Origin: Halodesulfovibrio sp. MK-HDV
Lineage (GTDB): Bacteria > Desulfobacterota > Desulfovibrionia > Desulfovibrionales > Desulfovibrionaceae
Assembly: GCF_009914765.1 (NCBI RefSeq)
Contig: NZ_WYDS01000004.1
Span: 36,029 to 100,028 of the forward strand
Length of the DNA stretch: 64,000 nucleotides
Direction of reading: 5' to 3'
Made by a program: the position numbers and the translations under genes. Positions 1-8,016 of the stretch are shown here, one piece after another (position 1 is the stretch's first letter; each line of letters starts with the position of its first letter). A model generated the notes under the pieces. It did no database searches, was not told where the DNA came from, and worked only from the letters and a program-made list of their open reading frames with translations.

Positions 1-6
1 TTTTTT

Positions 7-54
7 GTCTCCGACGGCTGGGGGAAACCCTTTTGGAAAAGGGTTCTCCCCCAG
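7..54. repeat. Dispersed GC-rich intergenic repeat, copy 1
   Basis: A 12-base word, gtctccgacggc, at 7-18 is followed by a long hairpin at 18-54 whose outer arms are ctgggg-type and inner arms aaccctttt/aaaagggtt. The reverse complement of the 12-mer occurs twice near 4.2 kb (4183-4194 and 4207-4218), so this looks like a genome-wide intergenic repeat family. No coding content is visible. Confidence 0.5.
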
Positions 55-65
55 ACCCCTTTCCT

Positions 66-248
66 AAAACTTTTATTATGCGAAGGAAGCCCGTTAATAA
101 ATTTTTCACGCGGCTTCATTTCACTGACTAGAGGTACAAAAAGGCTGTCCCTCAGATGAAGGACAGCCTTTTTTCATTTCTAGAAAGGTAGTGAGGCTAA
201 GCCGCGAGGTTACGGAAACAATAAGCTGGCTTCGCATAATAAAAGTTT
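66..248. repeat. Inverted repeat pair flanking a terminator
   Basis: A 19-base arm at 67-85 (aaacttttattatgcgaag) is exactly reverse-complementary to 230-248. The 145 bases between hold a terminator hairpin and no gene. Either the arms bound a small element or both are copies of a dispersed intergenic repeat in opposite orientation. Confidence 0.5.
141..174. terminator. Intrinsic terminator, probably bidirectional
   Basis: A perfect 10-bp stem (aaggctgtcc / ggacagcctt) with a 10-base loop has T-runs on the plus side and A-runs on the other. It lies about 200 bases beyond the minus-strand pilin-like gene and could also close a gene upstream of the window. Confidence 0.7.
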
Positions 249-379
249 CTGGAGATTCTTAAGAACCTCTTGCAAGTTTTAGCCGTTAACGAGTTCTTCG
301 AGTTTTACGGATAAAGACAGCAGAGCGAGGTTCTTAAGCCGCCGGAGGCAAAAAAAACAGTCAAAGACATAACTAACTA

Positions 380-823
380 TCAAGCAAGATACCCGTTATC
401 AGGCATGACGGTTATGGTTTCAGATTCCATGCCGTCTTGCAGAGTAATGGTGAGGTCGTGTGGTAACGGGGTGCTGCCGGTGATATCGGTGCAGGGAGTT
501 CCCTCTCTGTTAAAGTAGAGAGTAAAGCTCGAGATAGTGATGCTACCTTTAAGCCGATAGACTTCCTCGGCACCGGGGAGTTTTGAAATATTTTCGGGGG
601 AATTTTCGAACAGGAAGTAACCAATATTTTGGCTGCTTTGTATACCATATATATGGTTGTAACACTGGGAGAAGGTTTGGGCATGGCGGATGTGCATGCG
701 TAAAATGTCTGCCGCGCCTGCAAGGCTTTGATCATTAGGCGTAAGTCTAGAAAGGATCACAATAGTAATGAACCCAGCTAGTATGAGGATGAATAGAATT
801 TGTGGCAGAGTGAAAACATGCAT
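380..823 (-). CDS. Orphan type IV pilin-like/pseudopilin-like protein
   Basis: This 147-residue protein begins MHVFTLPQILFILILAGF, a short leader followed by one hydrophobic helix, as in type IV pilins and GspH/FimT pseudopilins. The usual Gly at -1 and Glu at +5 of the mature form are replaced here by Val and Gln, so classical prepilin-peptidase processing is doubtful. The rest is a soluble beta-rich-looking region with single cysteines near residues 54 and 111. The start is supported by an AGGAGA ribosome binding site. No pilus or secretion genes are nearby. It could be a relic, a minor pilin working with genes elsewhere, or an unrelated single-pass protein. Confidence 0.6.
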   Translation of the reverse strand: MHVFTLPQILFILILAGFITIVILSRLTPNDQSLAGAADILRMHIRHAQTFSQCYNHIYGIQSSQNIGYFLFENSPENISKLPGAEEVYRLKGSITISSFTLYFNREGTPCTDITGSTPLPHDLTITLQDGMESETITVMPDNGYLA

Positions 824-1218
824 GCACGTCTCCTGTAATCACAGAGTGTTGTTTATATATGCCCGTTATCCTTCTTGTGTATTGATATGGTTGCGTAAAA
901 GCTAACCCGAAACGCCTGTCCCTTTGCGTCTGGTTTAGCCAGCCTGTTCTTTTTGAGTAAGATTTTCTACGCTATCATGCAACCGTTTACTGTGAATGTG
1001 TGTTTCAAAATCATGTTTCAATTTTTTCTGCTGAATATTTTGTAGGATATCTGTCAGTAACAAAAAGAAAAAAAAGCAGTTGCAATTGCTTCGCGTTAGC
1101 ACTCTGTGTCACAGATAATGGAGCGTGATGAACTGGCTGTTGAAAACATACGGTTAGAATATGAATACACACTTTAGAACCTTTCTTAGTATGCCATTTT
1201 TAGAGAAGTATAAGAACC
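824..1218. other. Intergenic region without recognised gene
   Basis: About 400 bases of A+T-rich sequence between the pilin-like gene and the terminator of the RlmM-like gene. Only short shadow frames are seen, and no RNA gene or clear promoter was recognised. Confidence 0.4.
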
Positions 1219-1258
1219 AAAAAAATCCGTTGTAACGCAAGTGCGTTGCAACGGATTT
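1219..1258 (-). terminator. Intrinsic terminator of the RlmM-like gene
   Basis: A 16-bp stem at 1223-1238 / 1243-1258 with one mismatch and a 4-base loop is preceded on the plus strand by seven A, giving a U-run on the minus strand. It lies 30 bases after the minus-strand methyltransferase stop. Confidence 0.85.
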
Positions 1259-1287
1259 GTTCTTATATCAATAAAAAGAAAGTTTTT

Positions 1288-2202
1288 TTATTCTTTATCC
1301 CACTCTTCTAATTTCACCCATGTAACTTCATGCTTGTTGCATGAGAGATGAATAATTTTAGAGTTCGGAATCTGTTTGAATTTTTCCAGTGTTTCATAAT
1401 CTGTATCAGCCTGAAATTTGATGGTGCAGGCGAAGTTACGGCATTCACCGTGTTCAAGCCAGCGTTCTACAAGTGTGTAGAGGCGTTCCGGATAGCAGAT
1501 AACGTCACTGAAGAGCCAGTCGATTTTTCCAGCATGGCGTGGATCAAGCCCGAATGCGCTGCCTGTACAGAAGTTAACGTTCGGCATTGAACCGATGCTC
1601 GGGGTGATTTCTGCTTTGTCGACGCTGAAAACATGTGCGCCTGTGTTGGCGATAACCCAAGTCCAGCCGCCCGGGCAGCTACCGAGATCAAGGCAGAGTT
1701 CTCCTTCTTTCGGGCTGCGTTCCAGTACTGTGAAAAGTTCCCACAGCTTGAGGTAGGCACGGGTTGGGGACGTTTCTTTGTCTTCTACAAAGTTGAGCTC
1801 ACCATCAGGGTATGGGCTTGTGCAACGGCTTGCCGCGATGATGGTGTTAGCATCCCACAGAGTCCATGAGCCTAATGGTGCAGTAGGTTTTGGTGCGCCG
1901 TATTCAATGCGCTTTGCAGAAACATGTGGCAGCTTGGCTTGAATAAGTTTTGCACGGCGGTGGTTGTCCACAGTGTGCAGCCACCAGTTGCGCTGGATAG
2001 CTTTAAGCTGTTTTGCACCATCCCCGATTGAAGCAATAGGGATTTCGACAGGGTTTAACCAGATGTTTTGTGCCCATACGGTTTTCTGCACGCCACCTTT
2101 AGCGATAAACAGACGACCCTTGTGTGCAACAATATTTGTGAGCTCTTTTTCAAGCTCGTGTTCAAACCCGCGAGGGGCAAGATATAGCGTATTATTATTC
2201 AT
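1288..2202 (-). CDS. rlmM: RlmM-like FtsJ-domain RNA 2'-O-methyltransferase
   Basis: RlmM methylates the 2'-OH of C2498 in 23S rRNA using SAM. The roughly 304-residue protein has a divergent N-terminal half and a C-terminal Rossmann-type FtsJ domain. Its SAM motif I reads LDLGSCPGGWTWVIA around residue 170. An Asp follows in LFSDVICYPERL, then a Lys in CTIKFQ and a Glu in HEVTWVKLEEW, consistent with the K-D-K-E set of this fold. It is shorter than E. coli RlmM (about 366 residues), mainly in the N-terminal part. The ATG at 2202 is preferred over an in-frame TTG three codons upstream, although the ribosome binding site is weak. It is monocistronic. The fold is secure; the exact target nucleotide is inferred. 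Confidence 0.8.
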   Translation of the reverse strand: MNNNTLYLAPRGFEHELEKELTNIVAHKGRLFIAKGGVQKTVWAQNIWLNPVEIPIASIGDGAKQLKAIQRNWWLHTVDNHRRAKLIQAKLPHVSAKRIEYGAPKPTAPLGSWTLWDANTIIAASRCTSPYPDGELNFVEDKETSPTRAYLKLWELFTVLERSPKEGELCLDLGSCPGGWTWVIANTGAHVFSVDKAEITPSIGSMPNVNFCTGSAFGLDPRHAGKIDWLFSDVICYPERLYTLVERWLEHGECRNFACTIKFQADTDYETLEKFKQIPNSKIIHLSCNKHEVTWVKLEEWDKE

Positions 2203-2391
2203 TGTATTCAAGTACCATTTTCTGCAAATTTTTGCGGCATATCGCCGGAACGAAGTGCGGTGTACCTTAATGGTACTAGATAGGGCAAGAACGAGAATGC
2301 GCTAAATGCGATAATCGTAAAAAATATTTATTTGTAACTCACTGTACTTATTGTGATGATCTTTTCCTATAGAATTTTAGACAAAGCGCAT

Positions 2392-2434
2392 AAAAAAAAA
2401 CGAGAAGTGCCTGCTCTGCACTTCTCGTTCTTTT
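2392..2434. terminator. Bidirectional terminator-like hairpin
   Basis: A perfect 10-bp stem, cgagaagtgc / gcacttctcg, with a 7-base loop is flanked by an A-run on the left and a T-rich tract on the right. No annotated gene ends directly beside it, so it may close an unseen transcript. Confidence 0.65.
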
Positions 2435-2786
2435 TATTCCCCTCCGGTCAGCCGTTCCTGCTCAAAACAGCGCTGGAGCTATAAGGGATGAGGATGAAAT
2501 TTATATGTAACGCTTAAAGCGTTTTCTTTTTTAAGGGGGGCGGCATGCCTGCCGCCCCAACGGGAGTAGGTGTTTCAGTCGTCTACTTTAAAGAGGTGTG
2601 CGTTATACACGTTCTTAAGTGTTAACGATGCTAGATCGTTAGATGGATACTTTTTATTGCTCTATATTAACAATCACGGAGTGTGATGTGATTGGTGTCG
2701 TTTGTTATTTCTTATATAGCAGGGAGCGTGCCAAAAGTGTGAAGTCTTTTAAATCAATATGTTATGATGTAAACAAAGTTCATTGG

Positions 2787-2845
2787 TTGTGCAACTTGTG
2801 CAATAAATAGCGTGCACAAATTGCGCTTTTTTGCACAAGGTGCAC
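2787..2845. promoter_or_regulatory. Cluster of TTGTGCAA/TTGCACAA motifs
   Basis: TTGTGCAA occurs at 2787-2794 and 2796-2803, and the complementary TGCACAA/TTGCACAA at 2813-2819 and 2831-2838, with a further TGCAC at 2841. The repeats lie about 140 bases upstream of the MnmM-like start. Clustering suggests a multi-site operator; the regulator is unknown. Confidence 0.4.
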
Positions 2846-2978
2846 TTTTTTTTGGAGTTTCTGCATATTTTTTAAGAAGGTTGAGGAGTATATTGTGATT
2901 CTTTTTGAGTTCACGTATTTTGCGGAGATATTTTTTAGAATCTAGAATGCGGCATGTTCGCAGAACTCAGGAGAAATT

Positions 2979-3572
2979 ATGCGCCCTAGGCACATTCCTT
3001 CTATATTACAGTTTACGAAATCAATTTGGCAGCCAGTAGCTGCAAGTTGGTGTGATGAAGGTATCGAAGCCATTGTTGTGGACGGAACCGTCGGTAACGG
3101 TCACGATACTATGTTTCTTGCTGATCTTATCGGCGAAAACGGGCATGTGTACGGTTTTGACGTGCAGAAGCCCGGGCTTGAGAATACTCGGGAGCGACTT
3201 GAACAAAAGGGGCTTGGGGAGCGTGCCACGCTTTTTCATGCCGGACATGAGACCGTAGGTGAACATCTTCCTGAAGGAATTGTTGTTGCTGGTGCCATGT
3301 ACAACCTTGGTTATCTACCGGGGAGTGATCATGCGGTCATTACTCGCGCTGATACGACGATTACATCTTTGCAGCAGTTGTTACCTTTGCTTATGAAGAA
3401 TGGTATTGTCACCGTACATATATATACGGGACATGAGGGTGGAGTTGTCGAGGGCGACAAAATTCAGGCGTGGTCGACGACATTGCCGTGGAATCAGTTC
3501 CGTGTGGCTCAGTATGATTTTCCGAATAAGAAAGTAAACAAAGAGCACTTGCTCGTTATCGAGAAGTTTTAA
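2979..3572 (+). CDS. mnmM: MnmM/YtqB-like tRNA wobble-uridine methyltransferase
   Basis: The 197-residue class I SAM-dependent methyltransferase belongs to the YtqB/rRNA_methylase family. Its B. subtilis member (MnmM) methylates 5-aminomethyl-2-thiouridine at tRNA position 34. Motif I is VVDGTVGNGHDTMFLA at about residues 32-47, and the family signature MYNLGYLPGSDH lies near 105-118. Length matches the family. An AGGAGA site seven bases upstream fixes the ATG. A small conserved-looking protein follows 20 bases later, probably in the same transcript. The motif cluster just upstream may regulate both genes. Family assignment is strong; the substrate is taken from the B. subtilis homologue. Confidence 0.82.
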   Translation: MRPRHIPSILQFTKSIWQPVAASWCDEGIEAIVVDGTVGNGHDTMFLADLIGENGHVYGFDVQKPGLENTRERLEQKGLGERATLFHAGHETVGEHLPEGIVVAGAMYNLGYLPGSDHAVITRADTTITSLQQLLPLLMKNGIVTVHIYTGHEGGVVEGDKIQAWSTTLPWNQFRVAQYDFPNKKVNKEHLLVIEKF

Positions 3573-3592
3573 ATTTATATACGGGGTAGGGT

Positions 3593-3829
3593 ATGACTGA
3601 AGAGACTGTTTGGCCTGATAAGACTGATACTGATTTGTGGGAAGAGGTTCGTGCTGCGATTATTGAGAAGCACGGTGACCGGTTTGATGATGCGCACATG
3701 CGCAAGGCTTTTGATCTTACGTGTGATCATTTTGAAGATTATGTTTCGCGCAGCCGGTTCTTCAAGAAAGCTCTCATGAATTGTGTATGGGAACGGCCTA
3801 TTATCTCCAAAGAGCAACAAGTCTACTAG
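3593..3829 (+). CDS. Small hypothetical protein downstream of mnmM
   Basis: This 78-residue acidic/basic mixed protein (MTEETVWPDKTDTDLWEEV) is probably all-helical and has no signal peptide or membrane helix. It starts 20 bases after the MnmM-like stop with a purine-rich site (ggggtaggg) before the ATG. It ends at the outer arm of a large inverted repeat containing a terminator-type hairpin, so the two genes form a short operon. No family was recognised. Translational coupling makes it likely real. Confidence 0.65.
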   Translation: MTEETVWPDKTDTDLWEEVRAAIIEKHGDRFDDAHMRKAFDLTCDHFEDYVSRSRFFKKALMNCVWERPIISKEQQVY

Positions 3830-3955
3830 AAAAATTGAGTCACGCCCGCACATCGCGACGTTACTTCGAAAAAGCTAAACTCTCGTGTAGGCTTACTACA
3901 CGTCGAGCTTAGCTTTTTCTTGTGCCTTGCGCTGCACAGACGTGACTCAATTTTT
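3830..3955. repeat. Nested inverted repeats with internal terminator
   Basis: An outer 15-bp arm, aaaaattgagtcacg at 3830-3844, is exactly complementary to 3941-3955. Inside, aaaaagctaa (3869-3878) pairs with ttagcttttt (3909-3918) and cgtgtag (3884-3890) with ctacacg (3896-3902), forming a terminator-like hairpin followed by T5. The inner hairpin probably terminates the mnmM operon. The outer arms make the whole 126-base unit resemble a miniature inverted-repeat element. Confidence 0.65.
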
Positions 3956-4130
3956 CCGTTATGTACTTCGTACAGAGTGCGCACCCCTAGGGCACTTGTT
4001 CCCGCATGGTGTCAAAGACACACCAACGGTTGAATGCCGCTGCCAACAATATGTAATCAACCATGAATATGACATTGACCCTAGAGCGCTGACCAAACAC
4101 TCCCCTAACCAGCCGATACATAATCGCGGT

Positions 4131-4218
4131 CAAGGGGGCGTCCCCCTTGCGGGTACAGGGCAGAGCCCTTGTCCCTCGGAGAGCCGTCGGAGACACCTTT
4201 GGTGCCGCCGTCGGAGAC
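4131..4218. repeat. Dispersed GC-rich intergenic repeat, copy 2
   Basis: This region has a caaggggg / cccccttg hairpin (4131-4149) and two direct copies of gccgtcggagac (4183-4194, 4207-4218), the reverse complement of the 12-mer at the left window edge. Both strands are open here (87 and 109 codons) without protein-like features. The open frames are therefore treated as by-products of the repeat, not genes. Confidence 0.5.
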
Positions 4219-4255
4219 TCATTGAAGGTGCAAAGAAAATCAAAATTCAAAAATA

Positions 4256-4294
4256 AAAAAAGGGATGCAGTCGCATAAGCGATTGCATCCCTTT
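4256..4294 (-). terminator. Intrinsic terminator of the glycine-riboswitch symporter gene
   Basis: A stem of about 15 bp (aagggatgcagtcgc / gcgattgcatccctt, one wobble) with a 4-base loop is preceded by A7 on the plus strand. It reads as a minus-strand terminator about 110 bases after the symporter stop. Confidence 0.8.
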
Positions 4295-4407
4295 CGTATT
4301 ATTTGAGAACAGCTTCGATTTAAACAACAAATCTATAAGAAAGCAAAAGAGTTGAGAGCAATAGATCTGAGAGCTTCATTCGAGGAGCTGTCTCAAAAAT
4401 ATTGTGA

Positions 4408-5799
4408 TTACATTTCAGTAAGAACAGCGCCTGCTGATGCCTTCTTAGCATTTTCTTTTGCGAAAAACTCACGAGTTTCGTTCACTACTACACCGGAAAG
4501 ACCGAGCAGACCGATAAGGTTCGGGATAGCCATGAGGCCGTTCACGATGTCTGCAAGAATCCAGATGAGATCAAGCTTGAGGAATGCACCGCAAGCGATG
4601 AGAGCAATGTAGATAAAACGGTACGGCATGATGGCTTTAACACCGAAGAGATACGCTGTGCAGCGTTCGCCGTAGTAGTTCCAGCCGATGATTGTTGTGA
4701 ACGCAAAGAACATGAGACCGATAGTAACAGCGTACTTACCGATGTCACTTCCAAGACCCATTGCAAATGCGGAGTTTGTCATGGCTGCGCCTGCAAGACC
4801 CGGTGTGTTCCATGCGCCTGTGAGAACGAGCACGATACCTGTCATGGTACAAACGATAATGGTATCGAAGAAAGTACCTGTCATGGCGATAAGACCCTGA
4901 CGTACGCAGGAATCAGTCTGTGCTGCGGCTGCTGCGATAGGTGCGGAACCAAGACCGGATTCGTTGGAGAACACGCCTCGGGCAACACCGTTACGCATTA
5001 CCATAAGTACGGTAATACCCGTTGCACCGCCGAATGCTGCGGATGGATTAAACGCACTGTCGATGATGAGGCTGATTACAGCCGGAATCTCAGACAGGTT
5101 CAGTAAGATAACTGAGATGGAAGTAATGATGTAGAGAACTGCCATGAATGGAACAATGCGACTGGCTACAGCAGCGATGGAACGAATACCACCGAGGGTA
5201 ACAACAGCAACGAGAACTGTAAGAAGTGTGGCAGTGAGCCAGATCGGGGAATCGAAGGTAAGCCTTGCAGCATCTGCAATAGCGTTAACCTGTGCGAATG
5301 TACCAATACCGAAGAAGGCAACACCGATACCGAAGAGCGCAAACATACGTGCGAGCAGCTTGTTGTTTAAGCCGCGCTCAAGGTAGTACATCGGGCCACC
5401 GGCCATCTGACCGTTTTCATCAACTACACGGTATTTGATAGCGAGCAGTGCTTCAGCATACTTGGTAGCCATTCCGAAAAATGCAGCAACCCACATCCAG
5501 AAAAGTGCACCCGGGCCACCAGCGGTGATCGCAGTTGCTACGCCGACAATGTTACCTGTACCGATGGTAGCGGACAAAGCCGTACACAGAGCAGCAAAAG
5601 GAGTAACGTCACCAGCTTTAGTGGAAGCTTTACGTGAAGCAGGGGAAAAAACGAGTTTTAACGCTTTTGGCAGGTGTACAACCTGTAATGCGCCAAGACG
5701 AATGGTGAGGAACAGGCCGGTTCCTACGAGTAGGATAAGCAGCGGTGGTCCCCATACGAGGGAATCAATTGTGTTGAGAAGTTCTGTAATATTTTGCAT
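4408..5799 (-). CDS. AGCS-family Na+:alanine/glycine symporter
   Basis: The 463-residue inner-membrane protein has about ten hydrophobic helices and typical AGCS signatures: ALCTALSATIGTGNIVGVATAI at about 70-90, FWMWVAAFFGMATKYAE near 100-115, and GGPMYYLERGL near 135. These proteins couple Na+ uptake to import of glycine or alanine. A tandem glycine riboswitch in the leader argues that glycine is the physiological substrate, with the switch sensing glycine to control uptake. The start ATG has an aggagacg site seven bases upstream. It is monocistronic, with its own terminator downstream. Family is certain; the substrate is inferred from the leader. Confidence 0.9.
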   Translation of the reverse strand: MQNITELLNTIDSLVWGPPLLILLVGTGLFLTIRLGALQVVHLPKALKLVFSPASRKASTKAGDVTPFAALCTALSATIGTGNIVGVATAITAGGPGALFWMWVAAFFGMATKYAEALLAIKYRVVDENGQMAGGPMYYLERGLNNKLLARMFALFGIGVAFFGIGTFAQVNAIADAARLTFDSPIWLTATLLTVLVAVVTLGGIRSIAAVASRIVPFMAVLYIITSISVILLNLSEIPAVISLIIDSAFNPSAAFGGATGITVLMVMRNGVARGVFSNESGLGSAPIAAAAAQTDSCVRQGLIAMTGTFFDTIIVCTMTGIVLVLTGAWNTPGLAGAAMTNSAFAMGLGSDIGKYAVTIGLMFFAFTTIIGWNYYGERCTAYLFGVKAIMPYRFIYIALIACGAFLKLDLIWILADIVNGLMAIPNLIGLLGLSGVVVNETREFFAKENAKKASAGAVLTEM

Positions 5800-5908
5800 C
5801 TCGTCTCCTAAAAAATTAATTAATCAGGATGGATGAGATGAGTCTCTGAGCGGAAGGGAATAGATATGCGCAGCCACGGGCGTTGGATACACCTGTGCTG
5901 ATACACCA

Positions 5909-6065
5909 CTCTGTCCATGGTACCTGAGAGTTTCACCTTGCACAGCAAGGCTTGCTCCTTCGGTGCTTCGCAACATGCGAAGTCTCTCCAGAGGCTCGTC
6001 GGGAAGCAGTCCTTTTGCCTGAAAGATTTACTTCTTCGGCGGTGTCTTGCGACACTCTCTCCTGC
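5909..6065 (-). promoter_or_regulatory. Tandem glycine riboswitch
   Basis: Read on the minus strand, two consecutive glycine-type aptamers are visible. Aptamer 1 (6065-6006) opens gcaggagagagtgtc and continues with gacaccgccgaag and a closing ggactgc. Aptamer 2 (5994-5909) has ctggagagact, gcaccgaaggagcaagcc, then ggtgaaactctcaggtacc and ggacagag. This is the classical cooperative two-aptamer arrangement. The expression platform lies between 5909 and the symporter start at 5799. Between 6066 and the NhaC start at 6426 on the other strand no gene is visible. Confidence 0.93.
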
Positions 6066-6425
6066 AACCGTCATCCGAAATTGTGAAATGGCTGTTTATA
6101 TAACCAAATAATTTTTTGCAAGGAGAAAGCGGTAAGAAAAGAAAGTAAGTACTCTATTTCAAGAAATCTTAATAAATAGAAAAAATTATTTCAATATATG
6201 CAAATTAAGTGAATTAGGTGCAAAATCAATCAGTTAATAGGTGAGAATTGAGTTTTTTGACAATAATGTAAGTAGACAGGGTTTCAAAGTGTGTCTAGAA
6301 AGGCTCATCAGTTGTCGAGATGTCCTTGTTTGATATGAATGAGGGCACAAACAATGTCGCTTGTTACTGTAAAGACTGGTGATGTTAGGCAGAAAAATTG
6401 TTGTCGCAATAAGGAAATTGAAGAA

Positions 6426-7769
6426 ATGAGTTTGTTAGACAAGACGCACACAACAGAGGCTCAGCAGGGCAATGGTATTGCTTTGCTCCCCCTTCTTATC
6501 TTTCTGGTGCTTTTTATCGGCACAGGCTCTGTTCTGATGATGTCTGGTGTATCTATGGCGTTCTACCAGCTTTCAGCAACAGTGGCCGTGATTCCGGGAA
6601 TCATGGTTGCATTGTGGATGGGAAGAGAATCTTTTGAAGAAAAAATTACTATCTTCCTTAAAGGCGCTGGCGACATAAACATCATGACCATGTGTGTCAT
6701 CTACCTGCTTGCCGGTGGTTTTGCTGCTGTAGCAAAAGCGGTTGGTGGTGTTGATGCTACTGTAAACATGGGGCTCTCTTTAGTTCCTGCTTCACTCGTT
6801 TTGCCTGGTTTGTTTATTATCGCTGCATTTGTTGCGACAGCAATGGGTACCTCAATGGGTACTATCGCAGCAATCGGACCGATTGCCGCTGGCGTTGCTG
6901 GCCATTCCGATATGTCTATTGCACTGCTTATGGGTGCGGTTGTCGGGGGTGCAATGTTCGGTGATAACTTGTCTATGATCTCTGATACCACCATCGCAGC
7001 TACTCGTACGCAGGGTTGTAACATGCGTGATAAATTCCGCATGAACTTGCTGATTGCGCTACCTGCCGCGATTGTGACGATTATTCTTTATGCAACCACT
7101 GGTTCAACAGGCGCTGTTGCGAATGCAGGTGATTGGCAGTTCATTAAGGTGTTGCCATACCTTGCAATTCTTGGATTAGCTGTAGCTGGCGTTAACGTGT
7201 TTATCGTACTGACCACCGGTATTGTTTTCGCTGGTGCTGTGGGTCTTGCAACTCTGCCAGATTACGCACTGCTTACATTTGGCCAGGACATTTACAGCGG
7301 TTTTGTTGGCATGCACGAGATTCTCGTTCTTTCCATCCTCGTGGGCGGACTTGGTGAACTTATTCGTCATAACGGCGGCCTGACATGGCTTGTTCGTAAA
7401 ATTGGCGACATCGCTAAACGCTTCAGCAAAACTGGTGAAAGCAAAAAAGCTGGTGAATTCAGCATCGCGGCTCTGGCTGCCTTGGCTGATGGCTGTATCG
7501 CTAACAACACTGTTGCGATTATTCTTTCCGGCGGCATGGCAAAAGAAATTGCAAAGCGCAGCGGAATTTCTGCAAAGCGTAGCGCAAGTCTGCTCGATAT
7601 TTTCTCCTGTGTAGTACAGGGCTTGGTTCCTTACGCAGCACAGGTTCTGCTTGCCGGTTCCCTTGCAAAGGTATCCCCTGTGGATATCGCAGTGAGCAAC
7701 TGGTACTGCCTGATCCTCGCATTTACCGGTGCAGCAGCTATCTTCTTAGGCAAACCGTCTGAACGATAG
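6426..7769 (+). CDS. NhaC-family Na+/H+ antiporter-like transporter
   Basis: The roughly 447-residue polytopic membrane protein has the NhaC/ion-transporter-like signatures MGTSMGTIAAIGPIAAGVAG and GGAMFGDNLSMISDTTIAAT near residues 140-190, and a second half containing ADGCIANNTVAIILSG. The family exchanges Na+ for H+, or malate/lactate in MleN. It sits divergently from the glycine symporter. The start is ambiguous: the frame is open from ATG 6339, another ATG at 6354 follows gaggg, and 6426 has aagga eleven bases upstream and begins close to the first hydrophobic helix. Cation specificity cannot be read from sequence. Confidence 0.85.
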   Translation: MSLLDKTHTTEAQQGNGIALLPLLIFLVLFIGTGSVLMMSGVSMAFYQLSATVAVIPGIMVALWMGRESFEEKITIFLKGAGDINIMTMCVIYLLAGGFAAVAKAVGGVDATVNMGLSLVPASLVLPGLFIIAAFVATAMGTSMGTIAAIGPIAAGVAGHSDMSIALLMGAVVGGAMFGDNLSMISDTTIAATRTQGCNMRDKFRMNLLIALPAAIVTIILYATTGSTGAVANAGDWQFIKVLPYLAILGLAVAGVNVFIVLTTGIVFAGAVGLATLPDYALLTFGQDIYSGFVGMHEILVLSILVGGLGELIRHNGGLTWLVRKIGDIAKRFSKTGESKKAGEFSIAALAALADGCIANNTVAIILSGGMAKEIAKRSGISAKRSASLLDIFSCVVQGLVPYAAQVLLAGSLAKVSPVDIAVSNWYCLILAFTGAAAIFLGKPSER

Positions 7770-7798
7770 TTTTTGCCGACCTTACAAAGACCAATTCG

Positions 7799-7836
7799 AA
7801 GGGTTCCTTGCATACGCAGGGAACCCTTTTTTTTGC
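7799..7836 (+). terminator. Intrinsic terminator after NhaC-like gene
   Basis: The stem aagggttcc / gggaaccctt with an 11-base loop is followed by a run of eight T, about 30 bases after the antiporter stop. Confidence 0.88.
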
Positions 7837-8016
7837 TATTTTTTAGATTGATATGGATGACGACACCTAAAATGGCTGCTTTTGCGCTCTTGATGCTCTT
7901 AGTCACCAGTATTCTCATTATAAATAGCTAAGAGCTATACAAAATAGCATTAAAATCATCTCGAGATACTTCGAAACTAAGTAATATCCTTACGATATTT
8001 CAGTTTTGAGGTGAGT

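Larger units (their letters stand above)
2203..2978. other. Long intergenic region with hairpins and TTGTGCAA cluster
   Basis: Roughly 775 bases without a convincing gene. It holds a terminator-like hairpin at 2401-2427, a GC-rich hairpin without a U-tract at 2537-2558 (ggggcggc / gccgcccc), and a cluster of TTGTGCAA/TTGCACAA words at 2787-2838. The stretch between the two hairpins could hide a small RNA, but nothing was recognised. Confidence 0.4.

Noticed and set aside
2537-2558. GC-rich hairpin as a terminator
   Set aside because: The stem is strong, but the T-run precedes it on the plus strand and neither strand has a U-tract after it.
3927-4256. Open frames on both strands (109 and 87 codons)
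   Set aside because: They coincide with a GC-rich dispersed repeat, lack ribosome binding sites and family resemblance, and run through hairpins.
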